From Galerina marginata (taxonomy: Eukaryota; Basidiomycota; Agaricomycetes; Agaricales; Galerinaceae), in contig JAECYW010000013.1 in NCBI GenBank assembly GCA_023014335.1, forward strand, positions 310,001 through 374,000: a stretch of 64,000 bases of DNA, read 5' to 3'. Below the pieces are notes generated by a model, which was given only the letters and a program-made list of their open reading frames with translations, had not been told where the DNA came from and made no database searches. Position 1 is the stretch's first letter, and every line of letters starts with the position of its first letter. Made by a program: the position numbers and the translations under genes. Of the stretch, positions 1-10,614 are shown piece after piece.

Positions 1-200
1 AGGACCCATCTTTTGAGCAGAGAATCACCGGAATTCTGGACATTGTTAAAGAGAGTTTGGACCAGGATGGGTATTGGTGAAGGATGATTTTCAAGGGATT
101 CACGCAACGCTGCGAGTAAGTCTGCCTGCTCTTGCGAGTTTGCCTGCGCCACCAGAGCAGCCTGCAATGTTTGCAGCGGGTCCACAGAATTGCTCGCCAT
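1..200 (-). CDS. PTA1: Symplekin/Pta1-like mRNA 3'-end processing factor (N-terminus only)
   Basis: This is the first 66 codons of a gene that runs off the left edge. An uninterrupted frame starts at the ATG at 200-198 and begins MASNSVDPLQTL, followed by a helical stretch (QEQADLLAALRESLE) and PIPILVQTL, then SLLKRWVLD at the edge. This resembles, from memory, the N-terminal helical region of fungal symplekin/Pta1, the scaffold of the nuclear cleavage and polyadenylation factor. Only the N-terminus is visible, so HEAT repeats and the C-terminal domain cannot be checked. The gene is divergent from VMA10. The coding call is firm; the family name is moderately sure. Confidence 0.6.
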   Translation of the reverse strand, partial: MASNSVDPLQTLQAALVAQANSQEQADLLAALRESLENHPSPIPILVQTLFNNVQNSGDSLLKRWV

Positions 201-994
201 CTCACTGTTCACTCCCAAACCGCGCCCGACAGATGGTCACTCATATCCAGATTACGTAATCCACTCCAGCCTGGTTATTGGAAAACGGAATCACTGCATT
301 GTTAGGTTCTGAGAGGTGCATCTCTATATTCACATAACCAGAGGTTATTTCTGGATAGATAAATTTCCGTCTGACTCGGATAGGATGCACCCGTTTTCAT
401 TAACTGCCTTTCATCCTACCAAACGGACAAAAGATACGACAGGGAGACCCCTGACCGCGATCTGCACGCAGTGCACCACATAGAGCCGGAGCGCCGTACG
501 TAAATAAGTTTAAATCAATTCGACTTACTGGCATAGTAGACAGCGCAGCGCAACTTGAAGGGAAAAGCATACCGACCAAGTCACACAAAAAGGTAATCCG
601 AGAACCCTTTCATGCGGGCTAATAAATTTAAGCACAAAGCCTCGGACAACAAAAGATAAGGTTATAACACCACACTCTGCGTGGGTTCAACGGGTCCACG
701 GAGCAATACAGCAAGGATAGAACGTAACATGTTTTATCTTTGGACCTTGCGGTGTAGAGTTGGAATCCATGTCAACGATGGGTACGGAAAGAGAAAGCTT
801 CACATAAAGTCAAATCCGTGTGGCCAATGGAAATGGTCTCCCTGGATGAATTGTTTTTCACTATCTTTGTTTTGAGAGGGGCCGGCGGAAGGTAAGCGAC
901 AGTGAGAACAGACGATGTAATTCCCGTTTTGGTAAACGTCGATATCCGAGCTTGACGCGGGGTTTGAAACTCGCATAAGCGCATCCACCACTGA
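201..994. promoter_or_regulatory. Divergent intergenic region between PTA1 and VMA10
   Basis: About 0.8 kb lies between the two outward-facing start codons. It must hold both promoters and 5' UTRs. The open frames inside it are short, overlap on both strands and show no recognisable product. I see no strong TATA box, repeat or RNA gene. Confidence 0.5.
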
Positions 995-1517
995 ATGGTA
1001 CGTCTGTATACCTGAACTCGGGGAAAGGCTTACTCAATGAACCTTCAAGGCGGCTCAGCAATCGCAAGGGATCCAAACGCTCCTCGAGGCGGAAAAGGAA
1101 GCCGCAAAGATAGTGCAGCAGGCCCGGCAATGTGGGTGACCTCGCGGTCCTACTTGCCATCGCTAATGTCACCCTGCAGATCGAGTTCAGAAGTTGAAGG
1201 ATGCTCGCGCCGAGGCTAGCAAAGAAATAGAGGAGTACAAGAAAGCGAAGGAAGAGGAGTTCAAGGCGTTTGAGGCCTCGGTACGTGCCATTTGTATGTC
1301 TCAAGAGAACGACCGTCAACTCATTTCCCATCTCGGGTAGCACGCGGGCACAACATCGACAACCCAGGCTGCTTTAGATAAGGACACCGATATCAAGTTG
1401 CAGGAGATTGATGAAATCTTCACGAAGAAGAAGACCGACGTAGTCAATACCCTCCTCTCAAGGGCTACACTGGTCCAACCCGAGCTCCACAGGAATCTCA
1501 AGAAACCCAACGCCTAA
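995..1517 (+). CDS. VMA10: V-type proton ATPase subunit G
   Basis: Four exons: 995-997 (only the ATG), 1050-1131, 1180-1280 and 1341-1517, joined by GT-AG introns. They give a protein of 120 residues, the usual length for subunit G. The N-terminus has the family signature GIQTLLEAEKEAAKIVQQAR, followed by a charged coiled coil (DARAEASKEIEEYKKAKEEE) and a C-terminal helix ending NLKKPNA. Subunit G forms, with subunit E, the peripheral stalks that hold the catalytic V1 sector of the vacuolar proton pump. The first intron (998-1049) begins directly after the start codon. Exon phases agree at all three junctions, so the model is secure. Confidence 0.93.
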
Positions 1518-1880
1518 TTGTAGATTATTCTTCGACAGTTGTATATTCACCATGGACCGGTAATAGCAAATTAACTATCTCTTCCAAGTTCGGAACGCTT
1601 TATGCTAAAACACGAGCATATCATCTTTACAACATATGCCATTGGATGGAAAACTAAACAACTATACAGTCTACAGAGCAAATGACAACAACACTGAAGC
1701 AAGAAAACGGAGTGAGCAGATGAACAGGCGTATATGTTAGGTGCAAGATCACACAATGGAAGGAAATACAGCGCGTTGAAATCAACGCGAATCGCAGCAA
1801 ATACAACAAAGAAAGTCAAGAAAAAAAGAGTTCAACTCCGAAAGGGATGATATAGTGAGGAACGATATGCGTTAGCCCTG
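1518..1880. other. Convergent intergenic region (3' UTRs)
   Basis: VMA10 and the minus-strand Zn2Cys6 gene end toward each other here. The 363 bases must hold both polyadenylation regions. I see no other feature. Confidence 0.5.
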
Positions 1881-4800
1881 CTATCGCGATTCGTTCGCTA
1901 GCCACTGCAAACCTACCGGCATTGCAAGCGTTGTGGAAGGCCGCAAGTCCGGCGCGTCCAGTGAGGGATGGTGAAGGTGAGCTGACATTGTTAAATTTAC
2001 ACCTGAATTTGGAGGGGTAATTCGGTGAGGTGAAGCAAGCGACTGTGGCTGCTGTGACGGCCCGTTGGCGGTTTGCTTTTGTACCTCTCCGCCATTCCGG
2101 GTGGATGAGCCCCAAGACTCCAATAACCCACTGTCTTTGAGTGAGGGCAATGACTGACTTCCCTCCCCAAGAAGTCCAAAATTCCTTTGCCCCGAGGTCC
2201 CACCCCCAGCACCAGTTCCGTTCAGAACGGCACCTCCAGCAGTATTGTTACTGCCAGATATCTGCCCCATCGACCCACCATTCACTCCCCCCGAGACTCC
2301 AGGCCCATTCGTACTTCCAGCAGTCCCAGAATAAGACGACTGTATTCCTCCATCTCCAGCGGTGCCTCCAATAGAGTCGCCACCGATGTGCGGCCACCGA
2401 GAATGTGAACTAGTTGAATTCAAGTCCCTATATTTCCCCACAACGACTTGCTTCTGGTTCTGGCTCAGTGAAGGTTCATCGCAATTCCCATGTCCAATTG
2501 ATGGCCCTAGTGCCGGGTTCACGGACGACTGTCCTCGTGCATCTCTTCCTCCGTTGTTACTGGCAGAAGGATCAGGTAGGACGCCAGAAGGGTGCTGGTT
2601 CAACGATAAAGATCGATTGTGGTTATTTCCGTTATTGTTGTTGACGCTGGTATTTGGCGGGCGACCCAGGGGATAGGTCACAGGTGGGGAATGACTGGGG
2701 GATCTCTTCATGACGTGATTACTAGTATTGCTGCCATACGAGGACATATCAGCCGCATGTTGATGGACTGGTGGGCGAGGGGGATTTGAATTGCTCATAT
2801 TTAGACCAAACGGAGGGCCCGAATTGCGTACATCAGACAGCCGTCGGTGTGAGAGCTGATGTTGTTGGGTGTTGTAGGTATTGGCATGGGTATGTGATTG
2901 TGATTGCTGCTGAGACTGGGAGTGCGAGTGCGAGTGTGAAGGATATTGATGTTGCTGCGGAGGGGACGGCTGAGAACGCCAATCTTGAACGAATTCAAAG
3001 ACTTTTGTGCCAACTGCTTCCTCGTATTCTGCAGCCCATTTCCGCATCTGTGAATCGTCTCTTTTGCAGTACTTGATAAGAGACTATAACAGAGGCGGCA
3101 TAATATTAGTATCGGTGATAATAAACGGGTAGATGCAATAAATATCACGCACCCAGAGAGCGTGGCCCACTAATAGCATGACAAGGATACCAAAATGAGC
3201 ATCGGTAAAATGAAAAGAGAGGAGGGGAAGCGAACGCAACTGAGTCTACTATTCTTTGCGCGATCCCCTAGCATGTTCAGGATTAATTCGATTCGTTGGA
3301 TTGCCCATTGTGGAGGATCAGATCTGGTTCCACGCTGGGTACGCTGGCGGGCCTGTGAAGAAACAAATGCCCCCAAGGGCTGTTACGTCAGAAATCTGAG
3401 ACCCAAAATTACAGAATTTGTGCGAAGGAAAAAGGGAAGAAGGCAGAGAAAAGGTAATCACGAGATGAAGAGCCAGGACGCAGGATGCGTGATAGACGTG
3501 CATGGAGCACCAACACCAGGCGCCAGTATTAGAACTCGTTTCAAACATCGATTGTTGGACTTGTAAACTCTGTTCCGAAAACCGCAGATGTTCAGGTAAC
3601 GTGCGCTCCCATTCCTATGAGTATGATTTGATTGTCAACGCCACCAAGTTAGACAATGAGAATGTAAGGCAATGAGATATCCACGTACGTCCATCTTTTG
3701 CTCAGTGTCCTGGAGCGCCCCTGACAAGTTGGCCACTGATTCTGGGTCTAATTTTGGATAAGCCGCTGGACATCACCACGTAATATCGCGGGAGGAAGGC
3801 TCACCGTTCCCTTCATCAAGTGCACATTCCACTTTGGCGTAAATGGAGAGAATGCGAATGAGATGTCCTAATTCGGAGGCATATTGGGTCCTAACCGCCG
3901 GAAGGTAGAGATATTCTAAAATTAGTTAATGCGTTAGTTCGCGATAGAAGCGGGGTTAGCAATGATGGAACGAAGAAAGATGTGCGGAATGAGGGTGTAA
4001 AATATGGTGTGGGATGGGAAGACACAAGAATAGAGTGGCAGTGGATCAGCATATGATCCTGACACATGAGTAGGATAGAAGCGGGGGAAAGAAATAGACA
4101 TGCGGGACTTGGTGGAGGGGCGGTAATGGCATGGGATGGAATCCCGTAACCGTGGTGTAATGGACGGCTTTAAGGGGAGAAAGGAAAGGAAAGAGGAGAC
4201 AGCGAAAGGTTAGAGAGACCACGCACCAGGTAGCGTGGAATGAACGCCAAGTTCAAAACTGGTTTCGTCCACAGGTAGCCGTAGGCGTAATTCGACATCA
4301 GCAAAGGTAGTGGGCTTCTTGAAATAAATGGAAGCCACGATATCTAGAAGGTGGATAAGCCAAAATATACGGCGGATGGCTTCGCGTTCAATGGCCCCTT
4401 GAACAAACTCTTGAGACGGGACCGGGGTGAGTGTCGGGTGCTCGGGACTGTGGACTCCGAGGCCTTCCACAATTTGAAGAGCTAGGTCTACTTCTTCCGA
4501 TCAGTGATACTGAGGTGGGAAAGCAGGAACTAAAAGGAAAAAAGGGGATAGTACCATGAAATCGGGAACCCCAGAGGGCATTGCTTTCGGTCGTGAGTAG
4601 GTCGTGCATTTGGAGGACACAAAGTGCCTGGGCAGTTGCCAGGTCTGGCTCGACGACGAGACGGCCGGCACCATCGAACATTTGGGAGAGGGCTTCTTGA
4701 GCAAAGGGTTTACCGGCGAAGCGCGAAGGGGTAGTGCGAATACGAGGCTGCTTTGACAAAGGTGCAGCGAGAGCGCAGACAGCAAGAAGTAGATGAGATG

Positions 4801-5625
4801 GGACGCGATTGTGGCTCAGTGAAGAAGCGAAGGTCGGTTTGTGAATAACTGCCCGGGCAGGATGGCAATGTGCGAAAAATACTGTGAACAAGTGCCAAGA
4901 TCAACAGGTAGAACAGGAAAGATAAAGCAACTACTTGCGGTTCGTGAGTTCGCGCGTGAGAGACGGGTCAAGCTCGATGGAGGCTGGGCGGTCAATGGAA
5001 ACGCCTGAGATGGGGCCGTCAATGACAAGATCGTCGACCGGCATGGGATTGCCTCTGTCGTTTCTGAATCGCTTCCGAGTATGCTTGTGGTCATCGTCGC
5101 TATTGTCGTTTTGATACTGGTGGGAAGGCGCGGGGGGAGGATTGGGATAGATACGGAACTGGTTCGCGGCAGGCTGACTGAACGGGGACGCTGGGTAGGC
5201 GCGAGTATCTGACGCGGAAGAAGACGGCTGGGGGTCCTGCCGCTCTGGCTTGAAGGGCCGTGGGGCAGGCACTGGACGACCAGAAGCGTCAGTGTAGGTG
5301 CACTGCTTGGAGGCGTAATAGCTGCGGGGGTTGAGATTGCATCTGTGGCTCAGAACGCTCGCAAGCTCACCAATTGCTGCAGGGTGCTGAATGTGAAATG
5401 TGTGAGTACCAAAACACGAGGAAGAGAGTGAACATGCCTGTGCCGTCGCAGCGTCGTTTGCTTTTATGACACGCATCGCAGGCCTGGAGAGCGGTGAGGA
5501 GCATACTCTGGGTGCAGCGGGCTGAATACCTTTGCAAGACGCTTTCGCTTTGGGCCTTTCATGAAGGCATTGCCAGAATCCGAGTTCTGCATGATAGTGG
5601 GGGGATGCAAAGGGCTGGTTGTCAT
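1881..5625 (-). CDS. Zn(II)2Cys6 transcription factor with fungal-specific TF domain
   Basis: The N-terminus has a basic stretch (KGPKRKRLAK) and a binuclear zinc cluster spaced C-X2-C-X6-C-X5-C-X2-C-X6-C, ending CTYTDASGRPVPAPRP. The cluster is assembled from exons 5530-5625, 5438-5483, 5371-5386 (16 nt) and one starting at 5321; the second intron appears to be GC-AG. A middle homology region follows (YFAHCHPARAVIHKPTF, LLAVCALAAPLS, EREAIRRIFWLIHLLDI), matching the fungal-specific transcription factor domain. The C-terminal 1.1 kb (1881-3047) codes for a low-complexity tail rich in His, Ser, Gln, Asn and Gly. Exons between about 3050 and 4210 are small and I did not resolve them. Target genes are unknown. 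The start at 5625 is preferred over an in-frame ATG at 5757 that extends toward the 3' end of RPP2. Confidence 0.82.
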
Positions 5626-5823
5626 TTTCTCACCACTTTCCCTGACGGAATCGGTCCGCCGGCATTCGTCTGCCAATCCAGGGCAACCTCCCCACGTGTT
5701 CTCCTCCCCACACCGCCGGCAACATCGTCTACGCCCTTTTGGGCTTTTCTCACACAAACAATATGTATCCGAGGACTGTTATTCATCATTTTGCTACAGG
5801 CTACATTAATAACGATCATCTCT

Positions 5824-6324
5824 TTAGTCAAACAAGCCGAAGCCCATGTCGTCGTCGGATTCTTCCTGTAAATAGCCATCAGCGTCTCCGCCCACTTACG
5901 ACACCGCCAGGCACAAACCTTCTCCTCAGCCTTCTCCTCTTTCTTCTCCTCGGCGGCGGGGGCAGCGGCGCCGCCAGCAGAGGGAGCAGCAGCAGCGCCA
6001 CCTCCTCCTCCTCCTCCAGAAGGAACCTGTGCAGCCGTGTCAGACCGTGTAATATTTATCGCCGCACATTCACTTACAGAGGCAAGCTTGCCCAAGCCTT
6101 CGGAAATGAGCTGCTCATACCATCAGAAAAAAAGAAGAAAAAAGGGTTGACCACAATGCACGCACTTCGGCAGTCGACTTGCCCGAAAGCTCGGAAATAA
6201 GGGTCTTCAGACGCTCGTCGTCGGTCTCGATGCCGACGGTACCAAGGAGCTTCTTGACATCAGCAGCGGTGGGGTTCTCTTTGCCACCGGTTTGGAGGAG
6301 GAGGTATGCAGCAATGTTACGCAT
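5824..6324 (-). CDS. RPP2: 60S acidic ribosomal protein P2
   Basis: Four exons give a 113-residue protein. It begins MRNIAAYLLLQTGGKENPTA, continues with the P2 dimerisation helices (KKLLGTVGIETDDERLKTLI), then a Gly/Ala-rich hinge and an acidic tail. The tail ends in the conserved stalk C-terminus EESDDDMGFGLFD, encoded by a separate last exon. P1/P2 heterodimers form the flexible lateral stalk of the large ribosomal subunit, which recruits and activates translation GTPases. The gene faces away from RPS15 across 390 bp, suggesting shared ribosomal-protein promoter control. P2 is preferred over P1 because of the N-terminal sequence. Confidence 0.95.
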
Positions 6325-6714
6325 CTAAGCACAAAGCAATCAGCGACAATCCCTGAGTTTTCAATTATTAATTGCGCATACTTTTGGGATCTGTTGTGGT
6401 GTGGTGAAAGGTTATGGATTCGGTAGCCACAAATCACTGCAGAAAAACAATTCAGGACCCAGTTTCTCTTCGGTACATATCTCCCTGAGCTCACCTTTAA
6501 TCCGCGAGGGAAGACCTGAGGATTCTAGCCGAAGATATAGATTTTGGACAAGTCGTGAAGACTCATTGCGCGCTGCCGATGTGGTCCTATACAGTACCAC
6601 GTGACTCGGCTTCAGCCACAATCTGTGTCAGTTCCCACATTCGACCAAAATTCACACTCCGCCAGCCAACCTCAAGTCTATCGTTTTCGACGCCGCCAAC
6701 CGCCAACAACAACC
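6325..6714. promoter_or_regulatory. Bidirectional promoter between RPP2 and RPS15
   Basis: These 390 bases separate two divergent ribosomal-protein start codons. The RPS15 side ends in a CA/pyrimidine-rich leader directly before the ATG. I see no TATA box and did not identify a specific factor site. Co-regulation of the two genes is an inference from the layout. Confidence 0.5.
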
Positions 6715-7600
6715 ATGGTCTGTCCCTCTTCATTGCTGCCCGCAACGACGTGCTGATATCATGTCCTCAGGCTGAAGTAACCGACCCCCAAGTAGCTGCC
6801 GACCTCAAGAAGAAGCGTATCTTCCGTACCTTCTCGTACCGTGGAGTTGAGCTCGACAAGCTCCTGGACATGAACAACGAAGACGTGTGTCTGCTTTATC
6901 CTCTTTTCAAGCTTTTGTATTGAAATTGTGGTATCTAGTTCGTCGAAGTATGTACCCTCGCTGAAATCCAATTCATCCTTCCTTAGCAAAAAGTAGCTCG
7001 TCCACGCCCGTGCTCGTCGTCGTTTCCAACGTGGTCTTAAGCGCCGCCCCATGGGTCTCATCAAGAAACTGCGCAAGGCCAAAAAGGAGGCCCCCCCCAA
7101 TGAGAAGCCCGCTGTTGTGAAGACACATCTGCGTGACATGATTATCGTCCCAGAAATGATTGGAAGTGTTGTTGGCATCTACAACGGCAAGGTGTGTGCT
7201 GTTTCCTATCCTTCGAGGGTGGTTTGCAGAAGTGGAGAAGTGAGGTTATTTCAATATGGGAGACTCATCGTTACTTGGAAATAGGTGTTCAACTCCGTCG
7301 AAATCAAACCTGAAATGACAGGTCACTATCTCGGAGAGTTCTCATGCTCTTACCGACCCGTCAAGCACGGTCGTCCTGGTGTAAGCACTCTTTTTCTCAT
7401 TGAAGACACCCATATTGATGCTCTCCTTTCAGATCGGTGCCACTCACTGTAAGCCTATGCTGTTTGTTCCTCGGCCAAAATTCTTCCTAATTTTCGTCCC
7501 TTCTTCACCGTTACTCAGCTTCTCGATTGTATGTGCTTTGTCTTCCCTGTTGTAAATTATTTCCACTGACCATGTTGATAACAGCATTCCTCTCAAGTAA
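6715..7600 (+). CDS. RPS15: 40S ribosomal protein S15 (uS19)
   Basis: Eight exons: 6715-6717 (ATG only), 6771-6884, 6939-6947 (9 nt), 6997-7191, 7285-7380, 7433-7448 (16 nt), 7519-7528 (10 nt) and 7585-7600 (16 nt). Together they code for 152 residues, a normal S15 length. Diagnostic segments are [80 protein letters not shown] and the C-terminus IGATHSSRFIPLK. uS19 sits in the head of the small subunit near the decoding site. All phases agree. The number of very short exons is notable for so small a gene. Confidence 0.96.
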
Positions 7601-7963
7601 ATGCAGCCCGTCCATCCTCTTTACTTGTACTTTACCAATACTTTACATCACAAAATCATCATGCGACCTATGCGTATGCACGTTTTATGACTCTTTATTT
7701 CATGAGCTGGAAATAAAACTGCCGTGTGATTGAGACATCGTTTGAGCTGCTCCCATCAAGGAATACCGCGCCTTGTACGATGTATTGGCTCTTCATCGTC
7801 TGAGAGACTCTACTCAATTGTCTTGAGAGCTGAGAAACGACGAACGACGGATCAGACGGACCGCCGCCGATCACGCTAAGATTACTCAGTACATACTCCG
7901 AGTGCATACGGTCATGTTGAGATACCAACCGTGAATTCTGGCTTTCTTCACACCACCGCCATC
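7601..7963. other. Intergenic region between RPS15 and the carboxypeptidase gene
   Basis: 363 bases that hold the RPS15 3' UTR and the carboxypeptidase promoter. The short open frames here have no recognisable product. Nothing else is seen. Confidence 0.4.
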
Positions 7964-10412
7964 ATGTCCCACAGCAGCGAAACGAAAGAGAGGGAGGGCA
8001 TTCTGCCCTCAGTAGCATCTCCCTCCCCTACTCGCCCTAAGAAGGAACCTAAATCACGAGTCCGCCCATTCGGAGTCCTCCTTACGGTTTACTGTGTCCT
8101 GCGCCTCTCGTATGGGTACAAGGATCTTCTTTTCGGCCAGTCATCCGCCCCAGGTTGTCCCCAGGTCGATGTTGTTACTCCTGAAAAAAATTTGAACCTC
8201 TGGAATGGGTTGAACGACAAGATTAGCACTCCCGAATTTCAGCAGAGCGCCATCGACTGGCTTGGTGGAGCTGTGCGAGTTCCGTGAGTGAAGACGCTGG
8301 GACTCATCTTAATAGCCCTTCACTCGTTATTATCTTCCAGCACGGAGTCCTTCGATAACATGGATGCGGTCGGTGTCGACCCTCGCTGGGAAGCATTCGT
8401 CCCATTCCATGACTACCTGTTGAACGCCTTCCCTCTTGTGTAAGCTATTGTACATTCTTGACATATGGTGCAAGAGATATTTGACACCTCTTTTTCCTGG
8501 TAGCCACGCAAATCTCAAGTTGACCAAGGTTAATACGCATGGCCTTTACTACGAGTGGAAGGGCTCAGACGCGTCGTTGAAACCTTTACTCCTCGCAGCA
8601 CATCAAGGTTAACATTTTTGCAACATGTCTGTCGTGCCTCTTGTAATACTAAGCCATAATCATTGGTTTCCAGATGTGGTCCCAGTCGATGCAACGACTG
8701 TCGACCAATGGACCCACCCACCTTACTCGGGATTCTTTGATGGTAAGCCTCCTGTTGTAATTGACCACTTAGTGTATCGACCTCCGCCTCCAGGTAAGCG
8801 TATCTGGGGCCGCGGAAGCTCCGACGACAAGAGTGGATTAATTGGCATTCTGTGGGCAGTCTCTTCTCGTCGTATCCCAATAACTCTAATACTCTACACC
8901 ACGTCAGATCGACCATCGAGACTCTAATCGATTCCAAATTCCAACCTGCTAGAACTGTTGTGCTTGCCTTTGGTTTCGATGAGGAAGCCGCTGGATTCCA
9001 GGTAATCGTTCGATGATGTTTATATACTTTGATTTGTTTATGGACATTTTCCAAGGGAGCCGGGAATCTTGGTCCCTTCCTTGAGAAGGTCTATGGCGAA
9101 AATGGATTTGCTATGATCGTAGATGAAGGATGTGAGCACCAGCTAACGATGCCAAATTTTTAGTAGTACTCTAACAACCGTGATGGTCATTGCAGCAGGA
9201 TTCATCGAGCAGTACGGGTCCGTCATTGCCACTCCAGGAATTGCTGAAAAAGGATTTTTGAACGTGCTCGTCGAAGTAACTGCACCTGGTGGGCATTCGA
9301 GTATTCCTCCTGTGCACACAGTAAGCTCCTGCTCCGATCTTAACATTTAATTCTGACCATCGCTTCTTTGACAGAGCATCGGCATTCTCTCTGCCCTACT
9401 CGTCCATTTCGAGCAAAACCCGTACCCAGTGAAAATTGTATGTCTTAGTGACCCTTTCTATCATCTGAATGACCTATATATCTTTTCTGCACAGACTCGA
9501 CACGAGCCTGTTTATGATACTTTACAATGTGTTGCAGAGCATGGAAAATCGGTTCCTTCGAAGCTCCGTAGCATCATCAAAAAGTCAGTGCACTCTAACG
9601 AGGCCCTCCGAGCTCTCCAAAAGGTTATCCGCCAGGACAAGGTCCTTAGCAGCCTGGTCGGTACGACCCAGGCCATTGACCTCATCCACGGGGGTGTCAA
9701 GTCGAACGCTCTTCCTGAACAGGCATGGGCAATTGTCAATCACCGCATTGCAGTCGTAAGGTTCGTAGAGCGCAGAGTTCCTTGATGCAGATAACTCATC
9801 CATAGATAGCTCGGTCGATGCGGTCAAAGCGCATGACACTGCCCTCTTAAAGTCCCTCGGAGGCAGGTTCAACTTGTCATACAGCGCATTCGGCAGCAGG
9901 ATTTCCGAAGAAGGCGCCCCCGCCAGTGGCTCTTTAACCTTGAGTGATGCCTTTAACGGCGGCCTCGAACCCGCACCTGTCACTCCTACTGGAGCAGACG
10001 CAGCTCCATACCACCTCCTTTCTGGGACGATCAAGGCTACTTACAATGCGCATCGGGCTTTGAGGGATGCAGATTCCGTTATTGTCGCGCCGAGCATGAT
10101 GTCAGGAAACACAGGTGGGTTCTTCTCTTTTCGTGTACAGAGCTTTGCCAACGTTGGATTAAAGACACACGTTTCTATTGGAAACTGTCGCCTCACATTT
10201 TCCGCTACAACCACCAAAATGCTGGGAGTAGCGAAAACCCTCTTGGAGGGATTCATACTGTCAACGAATGTAAGTTTCCCCAAGCCATTTCAACTTTACA
10301 ATGCCTTCTAACACGGTTTTGAAAATAAGCCGCTGACATTGACTCGTTTTTGGAGATGATTCGATTCTTCACTACACTCATCCTCAACGCTGACGAGTCA
10401 ACATCTCTATAA
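7964..10412 (+). CDS. CPS1: Gly-Xaa carboxypeptidase S-like M20 metallopeptidase
   Basis: A multi-exon gene with all M20-family landmarks. A hydrophobic segment near the N-terminus (RPFGVLLTVYCVLRLSYGY) fits the signal anchor of vacuolar carboxypeptidase S. Zinc and catalytic motifs follow in order: LLAAHQDVVPVD (first metal His and Asp), GRGSSDDKSG (bridging Asp), FGFDEEAAG (catalytic Glu pair) and MIVDEG. The dimerisation lid has VTAPGGHSSIPP, and the C-terminal region has MMSGNTDTRFYW and GGIHTVNE with further ligands. In yeast the family releases C-terminal residues from peptides such as Gly-Leu in the vacuole, scavenging nitrogen. An in-frame ATG at 7931 would add 11 residues; 7964 (MSHSSETKE) is preferred because the added residues are atypical. 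No frame breaks are seen. Confidence 0.93.
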
Positions 10413-10614
10413 AGTATTTATAGGTGGTGTTTTGGAACGATGTAGTCAGCCTAAAGTATGCAGTTACATACCTTGTTGCCAATTCAAATATCTCCCTGAT
10501 TTTATACCTCTAATAATGCTGTTTAGGGATGAGGTCTTCGAATAGTGTCTTGTTTGCATGGATAAACCGAGGAAATTCATCCTAACAGATTGTGTTCGTA
10601 AAGAGGGAAGGAAA

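Noticed and set aside
861..1343. 160-codon minus-strand frame over VMA10
   Set aside because: Shadow of the VMA10 exons; the plus-strand spliced model gives a full subunit G.
5626..5757. Upstream in-frame extension of the Zn2Cys6 factor
   Set aside because: The extra 44 residues (Cys/Arg-rich) are unlike usual N-termini and approach the RPP2 3' end.
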